DNA of 64,000 nucleotides from Sphingomonas_B tabacisoli. GTDB lineage: Bacteria; Pseudomonadota; Alphaproteobacteria; Sphingomonadales; Sphingomonadaceae. The stretch covers positions 2,232,001 to 2,296,000 of the forward strand of contig NZ_JBHUDY010000001.1 in the NCBI RefSeq assembly GCF_042678385.1. Reading direction: 5' to 3'. A program made the position numbers and the translations under genes. Positions within the stretch are counted from its first letter, which is position 1. Every line of letters begins with the position of its first letter. The notes under the pieces were generated by a model. The model saw nothing but the letters and a program-made list of their open reading frames with translations, did no database searches and was not told the origin of the DNA. Of this stretch, positions 8,075 through 16,697 are shown in pieces.

Positions 8075-8836
8075 CTATCGAATTTCGCGTGCTGCCGTTT
8101 CGAGTGCTTCCATCGCCAGCAGATACGGAAATGGTCCGTGGCTTATGCGGGCGACGCCGGCTTCGGTTAGATCGGCGATCGATGGCGTCGCGGACAGGCG
8201 CATGACGTTGACCGGAAGCGGTGAGGCGGCGACGATGCTGCGGATCAGCTCGACATCGACGACGCCCGGAACGAAGAGGCCGTCGGCGCCTGCCTGGGCA
8301 TAGGCCTCGGCGCGGCGCAGCGCTTCTTCGGCCATCGTTGCGTCATGCTCTGCTTCGGGCTTTTGGAAGAAGACGTCGGTGCGGGCGTTGATGAAGAAGC
8401 CGGGGCACAGCGCGTCGGCAGCGCGGCGCGCGGCGCGATAGCGCTCGGCCGCTTCCTCGATGGAGCGGAGGCTTCCGTTATCGGGATAGCTGTCTTCCAA
8501 ATTGCACCCGATCGCGCCGGCTTCGATGGCAAGCGCAATCGTTTCCGCCACGGCCGCTGCATCCGCTCCGAAGCCGCTTTCCAGATCGGCGGTCACCGGC
8601 AGGTCGGTCGCGCGCGCGATGCTGCGGATCGCGTGCAGATGCGTGTCTCGCGTCACCTTTTCGCCGTCGACGAAGCCATCCGCCGCGGCGATCGACCAGC
8701 TTCCGGTCGCGACGGCGGGAGCGCCCGCCTTGATAACCGCCTGTGCGCTGCCGGCATCCCAGGCGTTGAACAAAATCAGCGGCGCGCCGGGACGGTGCAG
8801 CGAACGAAAGAGGATGGTTTTTACGTTGTCAGGCAT
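8075..8836 (-). CDS. Isocitrate lyase/PEP mutase family protein
   Basis: A 253-residue TIM-barrel enzyme of the isocitrate lyase/phosphoenolpyruvate mutase superfamily, which makes or breaks C-C or P-C bonds next to a carboxylate with a Mg2+ ion. Seen: the N-terminal LILFNAWDAGSAQAV, a metal-binding DLESGFG segment near residue 85, NLEDSYP near 115 and INARTDVF near 150, in the family order. The KKCG-type isocitrate lyase loop is not seen, so a role close to 2-methylisocitrate lyase or carboxyvinyl-carboxyphosphonate phosphorylmutase relatives is more likely. It is the last gene of the bdhA operon and overlaps its upstream neighbour by 8 bp. Confidence 0.85.
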   Translation of the reverse strand: MPDNVKTILFRSLHRPGAPLILFNAWDAGSAQAVIKAGAPAVATGSWSIAAADGFVDGEKVTRDTHLHAIRSIARATDLPVTADLESGFGADAAAVAETIALAIEAGAIGCNLEDSYPDNGSLRSIEEAAERYRAARRAADALCPGFFINARTDVFFQKPEAEHDATMAEEALRRAEAYAQAGADGLFVPGVVDVELIRSIVAASPLPVNVMRLSATPSIADLTEAGVARISHGPFPYLLAMEALETAAREIR

Positions 8837-9860
8837 CGATCGGAGTCCTTTGCAATGGGTGGGCTGAAAGGTCGGCGAGGGTGATCTGCACCGCGTCTTC
8901 AGCGAGCGCGGCAAGGAAGCTGAGCGCGTCGAACATCGCGCCAAGCGAATGAACGCCACCCCGGCCTTCGCCCGCGAGCAGGCGCTGGGCCGCCTCGACG
9001 ACGATGGGCGCCGTGACGGCGTAGATGTCCCGACCCAGTGCCGTTGCGCGACGCCGGCGTCCTTTGCCGGTCACCACCACGTCTACCGAGAAACTCTGAG
9101 CTGAGCGGCCATGTTCGTCGATCGCCTCCGGCGGCGGCGTGGCCGGATCGCGCAGGTCCCGGATCGGCTCGACGTTGATCCATGACATGATGTCGCGAGC
9201 CTGAAGATGGCTGCGGATCGCGATCGTCTCGCTGAACGGCAGCATCAAGACTTCGCGCGGGCCGATCGGATCGGAAAAGTCCCAGCGTGCGGTTGGGGGC
9301 GGGACCGGCACTTGCTCAAGCTTTCCACCGCGCTGCACGACCCGCGGCGCGGTATTGCGCCGACCGGTCAGGCGCGTGCCTTCCGTCGGGTGCCAACTAT
9401 CGAGGCCGACAGCAATATCGATCGCATCGACGTATGGCTCGCCGTCCGCGGCAGCTGTGGCGAGAAGGTCGGCCAGACCGCCGAAGAAAGCGGCCGCCGG
9501 CACGATCGGCACGGGCGCGTCGCGATAGTCGCGCAAGATCGATTGCACCGCGGCCTGTTCGGCGGAGAGGTCGAGATAGGGAATCCCGGCCCGGAGCGCA
9601 GCGTCGATCACCGCGTGAGCCGTGTCGAGGAAGGGACCGGCGCAGTTGATGACGGCTCCCGCTCCGGCGATCGCCGCATCCAGCGACCGAGGATCGTCGA
9701 TGCTGGCGATCCGCCCCGGCTCTCGGCCAGCCGCGTCGGACGCGGCGAGCTTGCGCGCATCGCGGCCGATCCGCAGCGGGATCAGGCCGCGACGCTCGAT
9801 CTCGTCGACCACGAAGCGGCCGGTGTGGCCCGTGGCGCCAAAGACTGCGATCCTGGTCAT
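8829..9860 (-). CDS. Saccharopine dehydrogenase-like NAD(P)-binding protein
   Basis: A 343-residue protein with an N-terminal Rossmann fold (IAVFGATGHTGRFV, residues 4-17) followed by the INCAGPFLDTAHAVI region typical of the saccharopine dehydrogenase-like superfamily. Many members are trans-acting enoyl reductases or uncharacterised oxidoreductases rather than lysine-pathway enzymes. The ATG at 9860 overlaps the patatin gene stop as ATGA, and its 3' end overlaps the PEP-mutase-like gene. Its place in an operon with 3-hydroxybutyrate dehydrogenase and a patatin suggests acyl or lipid metabolism, but this is inference. Confidence 0.84.
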   Translation of the reverse strand: MTRIAVFGATGHTGRFVVDEIERRGLIPLRIGRDARKLAASDAAGREPGRIASIDDPRSLDAAIAGAGAVINCAGPFLDTAHAVIDAALRAGIPYLDLSAEQAAVQSILRDYRDAPVPIVPAAAFFGGLADLLATAAADGEPYVDAIDIAVGLDSWHPTEGTRLTGRRNTAPRVVQRGGKLEQVPVPPPTARWDFSDPIGPREVLMLPFSETIAIRSHLQARDIMSWINVEPIRDLRDPATPPPEAIDEHGRSAQSFSVDVVVTGKGRRRRATALGRDIYAVTAPIVVEAAQRLLAGEGRGGVHSLGAMFDALSFLAALAEDAVQITLADLSAHPLQRTPIDA

Positions 9861-10996
9861 GCCGCAGCCGCCGTCTCGATCATCTCGCCGCCGCACGCTT
9901 CGTGCAGCACGAAGCCTTCCAGCGGATCGACGGGATCGCGCCACGGCGCACGCTCCAGCGTCTCCATCGTGTGGCGATAGCCCGCCTCCCAGCGCTGGCC
10001 GATGCCTTCGGGGCTGAAATCCACGTCCTTGGCGTGGTCCTCGTACGGCAGCGCGGGCGCGAGCAGACGAACCACGTGCATGCGGGTCAGGCAGCCATAG
10101 GTGGCCATTTCCGCCACCCGATTGTCGCCGCGCGCGCCGTCGGGAAGCATGGCGCTCAGTTCCGAGATGATATGCCGCATCTTGTGGATCTGGCGCTGGC
10201 GCTTGATGTGCGCGGCGGCCCGGCTGGAATATTGGATATCCTTCTGCCGGTTCATCACTTCCCAGATCGTGTTGGGTTCCGGCCCGTGCGGGTTCCAGAT
10301 ATGGACCGCGAACACCACCCCGTTGCGCCGCGGATTGTCGTCGAACACCACCTCGACCGGCGTGTTCGAAAGGATGCCGCCGTCCCAATAAAGCTGCCCG
10401 TCGATGCGGACCGCCGGAAAGGCGGGAGGGAGCGCGCCGGACGCCATCACGTGGCGCAGGTCCAGCGCCATGTCGCGGCTGTCGAAATAGCGCATCTCGC
10501 TGGTCGAGACGTTCGATGCGCCGACGGTCAGCCGCACCTCGCCGCCATTGACCTGACCGAAATCGACCAGCTCCGACAGTGTCTCAGCGAGAGGCTCGGT
10601 CGAGTAATAGCCCGCGGCTTCGGGCCCGAGCGGCGAGTGGAGGCTCAGGAACGCCGCCGGATTGGGGCGGAAGAAGGCGGGAACGCCGGTCGTGACCGCC
10701 AGCATGTTGCGGACCGCGGTCCCGAACCAGGCGGGCAGCGGCGCACCCAGGAAGCGACCATGTTCGACGCGCTTCCAGGACTCGCGCAGGCGATCCATGC
10801 GCTCGTGGCGGGGGCTGCCGGCGATCAGCGCCGCGTTGATCGCGCCGATCGAGGTGCCGATCACCCAGTCCGGCTCCACGCCCGCTTCGTGCAGCGCCTG
10901 ATAGACGCCGACCTGATAGGCGCCCAAAGCGCCGCCGCCCTGCAGCACCAGCACTTGCTGGCCAAGCGAGGCGAGTTCCTTGTCCAGGCCGATCAT
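9857..10996 (-). CDS. Patatin-like phospholipase family protein (DUF3734 C-terminus)
   Basis: A 379-residue cytoplasmic serine acyl hydrolase. The oxyanion glycine loop is LQGGGALGAYQVG (residues 18-30), the nucleophile is Ser49 in GTSIG, and the dyad aspartate is Asp205 in DGG. The C-terminal 140 residues (DIQYSSRAAAHIKRQ onward) match the DUF3734 extension found in alphaproteobacterial patatins often encoded beside 3-hydroxybutyrate dehydrogenase. It probably acts on lipids or on intracellular polyester granules. Start and stop overlap its neighbours by ATGA on both sides, so translation is likely coupled. Confidence 0.92.
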   Translation of the reverse strand: MIGLDKELASLGQQVLVLQGGGALGAYQVGVYQALHEAGVEPDWVIGTSIGAINAALIAGSPRHERMDRLRESWKRVEHGRFLGAPLPAWFGTAVRNMLAVTTGVPAFFRPNPAAFLSLHSPLGPEAAGYYSTEPLAETLSELVDFGQVNGGEVRLTVGASNVSTSEMRYFDSRDMALDLRHVMASGALPPAFPAVRIDGQLYWDGGILSNTPVEVVFDDNPRRNGVVFAVHIWNPHGPEPNTIWEVMNRQKDIQYSSRAAAHIKRQRQIHKMRHIISELSAMLPDGARGDNRVAEMATYGCLTRMHVVRLLAPALPYEDHAKDVDFSPEGIGQRWEAGYRHTMETLERAPWRDPVDPLEGFVLHEACGGEMIETAAAA

Positions 10997-12264
10997 GCAA
11001 TCATCCTTTCTTGGGCAGGTTCGGGCGCCACATCGCCGGTGATCAGGCGCGCGCTGCGTCCGAAGGTCAGGTAATTCCACAGCCAGTTCAGGCCGACGAC
11101 GATCCGGTTGCGGAAGCCGACGAGGAAATAGATGTGGGCGACGGACCAGAGCAGCCAGGCGACAAGCCCGTGCAGCCGCACCCGGCCGAAATCGATGACG
11201 GCATGACGGCGCCCGATGGTTGCGAGATTGCCGAAGCTGCGATAGCGGAACGGCTCGACCGATCCGCCGCGTGCGATCGCTGCCGCGACGTGCCGGCCCT
11301 GCTGTTTGGCGACCGGGGCGATGCCGGGCAGGAAGCCGCCCTGCCCGTCGGGACAGGCCGCGGTGTCGCCGATCACGAAGATGTTGTCATGGCCCGCTGG
11401 CCGCAGGGCCTCGTCGACCAGCACCTTGCCGGCGCGGTCGCAGGCGCAGCGCAACCAGATCGACGCGGGCGAGGCCTGCACGCCGGCCGCCCAGATCGCG
11501 GTATGCGACGGCACGATCTCCTCGCCCGTCTGCACCGTGTCGGCCGTGATCGCGGTGACGCGCCGGCCCAATCGAACCTCGACGCCGAGCTGCTCCAGAC
11601 TGGACTGCGCCTTTGCTGAAAGCGGTTCGGGGAAAGCGGCGAGCAGCCGTTGCCCGCTGTCGATCAGCACGACGCGCGAGCAATGCGGGGTGATGCTGCG
11701 GAAATCGCGCGACACCGATTTGCGCGCGAGCTCGGCAATCGCGCCGGCCATTTCGACGCCCGTGGGGCCGCCGCCGATCACGACAAAAGTCAGCAACGCT
11801 TTGCGCCGGGCCTGGTCGGTCTCGGTTTCCGCCCGCTCGAGCGCCAGCAACACTTTGCGGCGCACGGCCGTCGCATCCTCGATCGACTTGATGCCGGGCG
11901 CGTGGGCCGACCATTCGTCGCGTCCGAAATAGCTGTGCCGCGCGCCGGTCGCGACGATCAGGCAATCATAGGCAAGCGCTGTGCCGGACTCCGTGAACAC
12001 CAGCCGGGCAGCCGCATTCACGTTCACGACCCGATCGAGCAGGACGCGCGTGTTTTTCTGGTCGCGCAGGATGTGGCGGATCGGCGCGGCGATGTCGGCG
12101 GGCGACAGGCCGGCGGTCGCGACCTGATACAGCAGGGGCTGGAACAGATGATGATTGCGCCGGTCGATCAGCGTCACATCGACGTTCGCCTTGGACAGCG
12201 ACTTCGCGGCGGACAGGCCACCGAACCCTGCGCCAAGGATCACGACATGCGGCCGAGTACCCAT
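10993..12264 (-). CDS. ndh: Type II NADH:quinone dehydrogenase (NDH-2)
   Basis: A 423-residue flavoprotein that passes electrons from NADH to quinone without pumping protons. Seen: an FAD-binding GAGFGG near residue 10, the NHHLFQPLLYQVATAGL segment near 38-56 that is diagnostic of NDH-2, an NADH-binding VVIGGGPTGVEMAG near 160, FVIGDTA near 290, and a C-terminal hydrophobic amphipathic stretch (HGLVAWLLWSVAHIYFLVG) for membrane attachment. MGTRPHVV at 12264 is used as start, one base after the bdhA stop. It could reoxidise the NADH that BdhA makes. Confidence 0.94.
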   Translation of the reverse strand: MGTRPHVVILGAGFGGLSAAKSLSKANVDVTLIDRRNHHLFQPLLYQVATAGLSPADIAAPIRHILRDQKNTRVLLDRVVNVNAAARLVFTESGTALAYDCLIVATGARHSYFGRDEWSAHAPGIKSIEDATAVRRKVLLALERAETETDQARRKALLTFVVIGGGPTGVEMAGAIAELARKSVSRDFRSITPHCSRVVLIDSGQRLLAAFPEPLSAKAQSSLEQLGVEVRLGRRVTAITADTVQTGEEIVPSHTAIWAAGVQASPASIWLRCACDRAGKVLVDEALRPAGHDNIFVIGDTAACPDGQGGFLPGIAPVAKQQGRHVAAAIARGGSVEPFRYRSFGNLATIGRRHAVIDFGRVRLHGLVAWLLWSVAHIYFLVGFRNRIVVGLNWLWNYLTFGRSARLITGDVAPEPAQERMIA

Positions 12265-12265
12265 C

Positions 12266-13087
12266 TCAGTGCGCCGTCCAGCCGCCATCGACCGGCAGCG
12301 CGGTTCCGGTGATGCCCTGACCTGCCGCCGAGCAGAGGAACACCGCCAGCGCGCCCAGCTCGTCGACTTCGGCGAAGCGCTTGTTGGGCTGGGCGGCGAG
12401 CAACACGTCGCGGATCACCGCTTCCCGCGTGATGCCGCGCGCCTTCGCCGTGTCCTCGATCTGGTTCTCGACCAGCGGCGTCCAGACATAGCCGGGACAG
12501 ATCGCATTGCAGGTAACGCCGTGCTCGGCACCTTCCAGCGCAACCGTCTTGGTCAGGCCGACGACGCCGTGCTTGGCGGCCACATAGGCGCTCTTGAACG
12601 GCGAGGCGACGAGGCCGTGGGCTGAGGCGACGTTGACGATCCGGCCCCAGCCGGCCGCCTTCATCGGGCCGAACGCAGCCTTGATCGCGTGGAATGCCGC
12701 CGACAGATTCAGCGCCAGGATCGCGTCCCATTTCTCCTCGGGAAAGCTCTCGACAGGCGAGACATGCTGGATGCCGGCATTGTTGACGAGAATGTCGGCG
12801 CTGCCGAAATCGGCAATGGTCTTTTCGACGAGCCCGCGCGTCTCGGCAGGCACCATCAGGTTCGCGCCGTTATAGGCGACGCGCGTGCCGCAGGCGCCGG
12901 CGAGCTTGCCGCAAAGCCGTTCGATTTCGTCGCGGCCGCCGAGGCCATTCAGCACCACGTCGGCGCCGGCTTCCGCCAGTTTGCGGGCGATGCCGAGGCC
13001 GATGCCGCTGGTCGATCCGGTGACGATCGCCACCCGGCCGGCCAGCACGCGCTCGGTGCGGCTGGCGATTTGCGCATGGACATTCAT
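12266..13087 (-). CDS. bdhA: 3-hydroxybutyrate dehydrogenase (SDR)
   Basis: A 273-residue short-chain dehydrogenase that interconverts D-3-hydroxybutyrate and acetoacetate with NAD. The cofactor loop TGSTSGIG is at residues 23-30, NNAG at 102-105, and the catalytic Ser155, Tyr168 and Lys172 lie in the VASAHGLVASPFKSAYVAAK region; the C-terminus ITGTALPVDGGWTAH is close to known BdhA enzymes. AAAGGAA before the ATG at 13087 supports the start. The N-terminal 15 residues (MNVHAQIASRTERVL) are a short extension. It is the first gene of a five-gene overlapping operon. Confidence 0.9.
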   Translation of the reverse strand: MNVHAQIASRTERVLAGRVAIVTGSTSGIGLGIARKLAEAGADVVLNGLGGRDEIERLCGKLAGACGTRVAYNGANLMVPAETRGLVEKTIADFGSADILVNNAGIQHVSPVESFPEEKWDAILALNLSAAFHAIKAAFGPMKAAGWGRIVNVASAHGLVASPFKSAYVAAKHGVVGLTKTVALEGAEHGVTCNAICPGYVWTPLVENQIEDTAKARGITREAVIRDVLLAAQPNKRFAEVDELGALAVFLCSAAGQGITGTALPVDGGWTAH

Positions 13088-13238
13088 CGGCGTTCCTTTC
13101 GGGATCGGTCGCCGGAGAAGTGCCCAAGCCTCGCGCGGAGCTGAAATGCCGATCCCGCATCGAGATCATGCGCAAAGGCGATTGGAGAAGCACGGGCGCG
13201 ATCCCCTAACCCGATGGCGTCATCAATGGAGACCCGTC

Positions 13239-13694
13239 ATGTTTCATGCGAACCTGCGCCGCCTGCTCGGCGCCTCGATTGCCGCGGCGGCCTTCGCCAC
13301 CGCCGCGCCGGCCTTTGCCGGCCAATGTCCCGCCGGCCAGACCGGCCAGAACCCGCTGACCGGCGCCCCGACCGCGCCCAAGGCCGTCACCGACGACGTG
13401 CTCGGCTCGATCGACCTCGGCCCCGAAATCGCCGTCGCCGACCGCCAGCTCCGCATGCGCAAGCTGGTCGTGCAGCCGGGCGGCATCGTGCCGCTCCATA
13501 GCCACGGCGACCGCCCGGCGCTGATCCTGACCGTGTCCGGCACGATCAAGGAATATCGCAGCACCTGCGCGCAGCCGATCGTCCACACCGCTGGCGACCT
13601 GACGCGCGAAGCGGAAGGAATCAGCCATTATTGGGTGAACGACGGCAAGGTGCCGGCCGTGCTCTACTCGGCCGACGTGCATCACGGCATGTAA
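13239..13694 (+). CDS. Secreted cupin-domain protein
   Basis: A 151-residue periplasmic protein. A signal peptide ends near residue 27 (AAPAFAGQ). A single cupin barrel follows, with possible metal histidines in VPLHSHGDRP (His87, His89), His130 in GISHYW and the C-terminal DVHHGM. Two cysteines (residues 30 and 110) could form a disulfide. GGAG at 13228-13231 supports the ATG. The gene is divergent from bdhA across a 151-bp gap that must hold both promoters, and is followed by a strong terminator. Its enzymatic role, if any, is unknown. Confidence 0.82.
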   Translation: MFHANLRRLLGASIAAAAFATAAPAFAGQCPAGQTGQNPLTGAPTAPKAVTDDVLGSIDLGPEIAVADRQLRMRKLVVQPGGIVPLHSHGDRPALILTVSGTIKEYRSTCAQPIVHTAGDLTREAEGISHYWVNDGKVPAVLYSADVHHGM

Positions 13695-13741
13695 GCTCGC
13701 GTCGCCGGCGGCCCGCCCCGATGCCTTGCCGGCCGACGCGC

Positions 13742-13786
13742 GTGGCGCTCCGTTCTTGTCCCCCGGGCGGAGCGCCACCCCTTTCT
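13742..13786 (+). terminator. Rho-independent terminator after the cupin gene
   Basis: GTGGCGCTCCG (13742-13752) pairs perfectly with CGGAGCGCCAC (13768-13778), an 11-bp stem, followed by CCCTTTCTT. It separates the cupin gene from the MFS gene, which starts only 15 bases later; the MFS promoter must therefore lie within or upstream of this hairpin, or read-through occurs. Confidence 0.75.
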
Positions 13787-13800
13787 TAAAAGGAACCGCC

Positions 13801-14973
13801 ATGGCGACAGCCGCTCTTGCGCCGCCCCGCCCGCGCCTGCTCAGCCCCGCGACGGTCGGGCTGATCGGATTCCTGACCCTTGTCGACCTGTTCGCGACGC
13901 AGGCGATCCTGCCCAGCCTCGCCCGCCTCTACGGCGTCAGCGCGTCGGCGATCGGACTGGCCGCCAACGCAAGCACATTGGGCATGGCGATCGCCGGATT
14001 GCTCGCCGGCGTGCTCGGCCGCCATGTTGACCGGCGCCAGGGCATCTGGCTCAGCCTCGCGCTGCTGGCCCTCCCCACCGCCTTCCTTGCCTTTGCGCCC
14101 GGCCTTCTGACCTTCGCGCTGCTGCGGATTGCGCAGGGCCTGTGCATGGCGACGGCGTTTACGCTCACTCTCACCTATTTGTCGGAACGCTGCAGCGAGA
14201 CGGGCGCAACCACGGCGCTTGCCGCCTATGTGACTGGCGGCGTCGCCAGCAACTTGGTCGGCCGTCTCACCGCCGCTACGATCGCCGGCTGGCTCGGGCC
14301 AAGCGCGAGCTTTCTGTTCTTCGCCGCCCTGAACCTTGGCGGCGCCGCGCTCGTCGCCCAGGCTTTGTCGCGCGGCGCGCCGATGCGGATGATCGAGGCC
14401 GGCCGCCGCTTCTGGTCCGGCTGGGCCGATCACCTCGCCAACCGCGCGCTGCTCCGCCTCTACCTGATCGGCTTCCTGATCCTGTTCGGGTTCATCGGGA
14501 CGTTCTCCTATGTAGGGTTCGTGCTTGCGCGACCGCCGCTCGCACTGTCGATGACGGCGCTCGGGCTGGTGTTCCTGGTGTTCGCGCCGTCGATGGTGAC
14601 GACGCCTCTGGCCGGCGCCGCCGCGCGCCGGATCGGCCCCGCTGCCGCGATCGTACTGTCGCTGCTGCTCGCCATCGCCGGACTCCCGCTGCTGTTGTCG
14701 AACGCCTTGCCCGCGGTGCTGATTGGTCTGGCGCTGGTCGGCATCGGCACTTTCTTCGCGCAGGCCGTCGCCACCGGCCAGGTCGGTCGCACCGCCGACC
14801 ACGACCGAGCGGCGGCGAGCGGCCTGTACCTGAGCTTCTATTATTGCGGCGGCCTCGCCGGCGCGGCAGCGATCGGGCAGGTGTTCGACCGCCTCGGCTG
14901 GCCGGCGGCGACGCTGGGCATCGGCCTGTCCCTCGCCCTCGCCGCGCTGCTTGGTCTTGGAGTGCGTCGATGA
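13801..14973 (+). CDS. MFS transporter
   Basis: A 390-residue inner-membrane transporter of the major facilitator superfamily with about 12 hydrophobic helices. Helix I begins at LLSPATVGLIGFLTLVDLF. The motif-A loop between helices II and III is GVLGRHVDRRQG near residue 75, and LRIAQGLCMA in helix IV resembles the drug-efflux subgroup. AAAAGGAA precedes the ATG. The next gene (CMD family) overlaps its stop as ATGA. The substrate is unknown; export of a small organic compound is the best guess. Confidence 0.9.
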   Translation: MATAALAPPRPRLLSPATVGLIGFLTLVDLFATQAILPSLARLYGVSASAIGLAANASTLGMAIAGLLAGVLGRHVDRRQGIWLSLALLALPTAFLAFAPGLLTFALLRIAQGLCMATAFTLTLTYLSERCSETGATTALAAYVTGGVASNLVGRLTAATIAGWLGPSASFLFFAALNLGGAALVAQALSRGAPMRMIEAGRRFWSGWADHLANRALLRLYLIGFLILFGFIGTFSYVGFVLARPPLALSMTALGLVFLVFAPSMVTTPLAGAAARRIGPAAAIVLSLLLAIAGLPLLLSNALPAVLIGLALVGIGTFFAQAVATGQVGRTADHDRAAASGLYLSFYYCGGLAGAAAIGQVFDRLGWPAATLGIGLSLALAALLGLGVRR

Positions 14974-15356
14974 GCGACCGTTATCTGCGTGGCGTCGAGA
15001 TTCTGCAGCGGCTGCACGGCCATCCGCTGGAGAAAGTCACCAATGCCGTGGCCGAGATCGCTCCCGACTTCGCCCGCATGACCATCGAATTCCCCTTCGG
15101 CGATCTCTACTCCCGCGACGCCGCCTGCCTGCGGACGCGTGAGATCGCAGCGGTGTCGGCGCTCGCAGCGATCGGCGCCCATCCCCAACTCCGCGTCCAT
15201 ATCGAGGCGGCCCGGAGCGCCGGCTGCACGCGCGAGGAGCTGATCGAGATCTTGATGCAGGTCAGCATCTATGCGGGCTTCCCCGCGGCGCTGAACGCGC
15301 TCGCGGCCTGCCACGATCTGCTGGCTACGCAGCCTCGGGCGCAGGCTGCGGAATAG
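14970..15356 (+). CDS. Carboxymuconolactone decarboxylase family protein
   Basis: A 128-residue all-helical protein of the CMD/AhpD family. The region CLRTREIAAVSALAAIGAHP and the C-terminal IEILMQVSIYAGFPAALNAL are the conserved family core. The CxxC redox pair of AhpD is absent, so it resembles gamma-carboxymuconolactone decarboxylase rather than a peroxidase partner. Its ATG overlaps the MFS stop, so the two are coupled. Its last 32 bases overlap the 3' end of the convergent LysR gene. Confidence 0.85.
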   Translation: MSDRYLRGVEILQRLHGHPLEKVTNAVAEIAPDFARMTIEFPFGDLYSRDAACLRTREIAAVSALAAIGAHPQLRVHIEAARSAGCTREELIEILMQVSIYAGFPAALNALAACHDLLATQPRAQAAE

Positions 15357-16248
15357 GCTCGATGCGACGCGTCGCCGGCCATTGGTGCCGCCGCGCCTCG
15401 CGCACGAAGGCGCCGACGGCCGGCGAATGGGGCCGTCCGCGCACCGTCGCCAGATAGACCGTCCGCATATAGCTCGGTTCGACCAAAGGACGGACGATCA
15501 GCTCCGGATCGGTGACGCAGCTTTCGGGAAAGAAGCCGATGCCCAGCCCGGCCTTGATCATCGATTGCACCCAGTCGTCACGGGTCGAGCTGAACACCTT
15601 GCGCAAGAGGATGCCTCGCGCGACCAGGTCGGCTCGGACGAACTCATACACTTCACAGTTGGATCGGCTGACATAAGGCTGCTCGTGCAGGTCCTCTGCG
15701 CGTACCGCCTCGCTTGCGACGAGGCGATGGTTGGGCGGCAGCACGATCACGAACCGCTCTTCGAAGATCGGCACGCAATGGAAGCATTCCGGCATTTCCT
15801 CGGGCACGCCGATGATGCCGATCTCCAGCTCGCCCTTTTCCAGCGCCTCGATCATCTGCGGCGCGCCGCCGTCGTGGATCTGAACTTCGACTTCGGGGTG
15901 CTGGCTGCTGAACCGGGCGAGCAGGTCCGCGACCAGGCTCGCGGAGACGGTGCACATCGCGCCGATCGTCAGGGTCGCGCGGTCCAGCTTGGCGAGCGCC
16001 TTGGCGCTTTCCTTGGCCGCGCGGGTCTGCTCCATCACCGCCTGCAGATAAGGCAGCATCATCCGCCCGAGCTCGGACAAATGGGTATTGCCGCGCTCGC
16101 GGTGGAACAGCGCCCCGCCCAGCTCGCCCTCAAGCTGCTGGATGGCGCGCGTCAGCGCTGGCTGGCTGACGTTGCACTGGTCGGCCGCACGCGTGAAATT
16201 CAGCGTCTGCGCAAGCGCCACGAAATAGCGGACCTGCTGCATTTCCAT
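15325..16248 (-). CDS. LysR family transcriptional regulator
   Basis: A 307-residue regulator. The winged helix-turn-helix spans residues 1-60 (FTRAADQCNVSQPALTRAIQ), and a type-2 periplasmic-binding-like effector domain spans about 90-295. GGGAGA upstream of the first ATG (16248) fixes the start. It is transcribed divergently from the bufferin operon across a 168-bp gap containing a 15-bp palindrome, and converges on the MFS/CMD pair. By the usual LysR layout the divergent operon is the likely target, but the effector is unknown. Confidence 0.9.
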   Translation of the reverse strand: MEMQQVRYFVALAQTLNFTRAADQCNVSQPALTRAIQQLEGELGGALFHRERGNTHLSELGRMMLPYLQAVMEQTRAAKESAKALAKLDRATLTIGAMCTVSASLVADLLARFSSQHPEVEVQIHDGGAPQMIEALEKGELEIGIIGVPEEMPECFHCVPIFEERFVIVLPPNHRLVASEAVRAEDLHEQPYVSRSNCEVYEFVRADLVARGILLRKVFSSTRDDWVQSMIKAGLGIGFFPESCVTDPELIVRPLVEPSYMRTVYLATVRGRPHSPAVGAFVREARRHQWPATRRIEPIPQPAPEAA

Positions 16249-16318
16249 GGGCAGTCTCCCCCGGCGATCATTACACCCGCGCATCGTCCGCCGCCAGCGT
16301 GCGGACGGTGCAGAGAAT

Positions 16319-16333
16319 GCATGATCTCCATGC
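16319..16333. promoter_or_regulatory. Candidate LysR operator in the LysR/bufA gap
   Basis: GCATG-atctc-CATGC is a perfect 5-bp inverted repeat with 15-bp overall length, the size of a LysR recognition site. It sits between the LysR gene and bufA, about 85 bases before the bufA start. Confidence 0.4.
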
Positions 16334-16416
16334 GGCAAGAGTAGCGGACAGGCGCGCCGCGCTGACCGACACTGCTTCCGTCCCGATCGAAGGGACGTGA
16401 TTTCAGGAGATACGCC

Positions 16417-16692
16417 ATGAAGACCGTGACCATCGCGTCGGCCGCCGCCGTGCTGTCGGCGCTCAGCGCCGGCGCCGCGCTCGCCGCCCCCGTCAAGCCG
16501 CAGCCGAACATGGACAAATGCTACGGCATCGCGACCGCGCATCACAACGACTGCGCCGCCGGGCCCGGCACGAGCTGCGCCGGCACCAGCCGCGTCAGCT
16601 ATCAGGGCAATGCGTGGAAATATGTCGCCAAGGGCACTTGCACGTCGATCAAGACGCCGAAGGGTGTCGGTTCGCTGAGCCCGAAGGCCTGA
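16417..16692 (+). CDS. bufA1: Bufferin precursor, DUF2282 (BufA1-like)
   Basis: A 91-residue secreted precursor. A signal peptide (AAVLSALSAGAALAAP) is followed by the DUF2282 core with four conserved cysteines at residues 35 (KCYGIA), 46 (NDCAAG), 54 (TSCAG) and 75 (GTCTSI). In described bufferins these cysteines are converted by a DUF692 enzyme to thiooxazole-type heterocycles that bind copper in the periplasm. CAGGAGA upstream supports the ATG. It is the first gene of bufABCD plus a DUF302 gene. Confidence 0.88.
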   Translation: MKTVTIASAAAVLSALSAGAALAAPVKPQPNMDKCYGIATAHHNDCAAGPGTSCAGTSRVSYQGNAWKYVAKGTCTSIKTPKGVGSLSPKA

Positions 16693-16697
16693 ACGCC

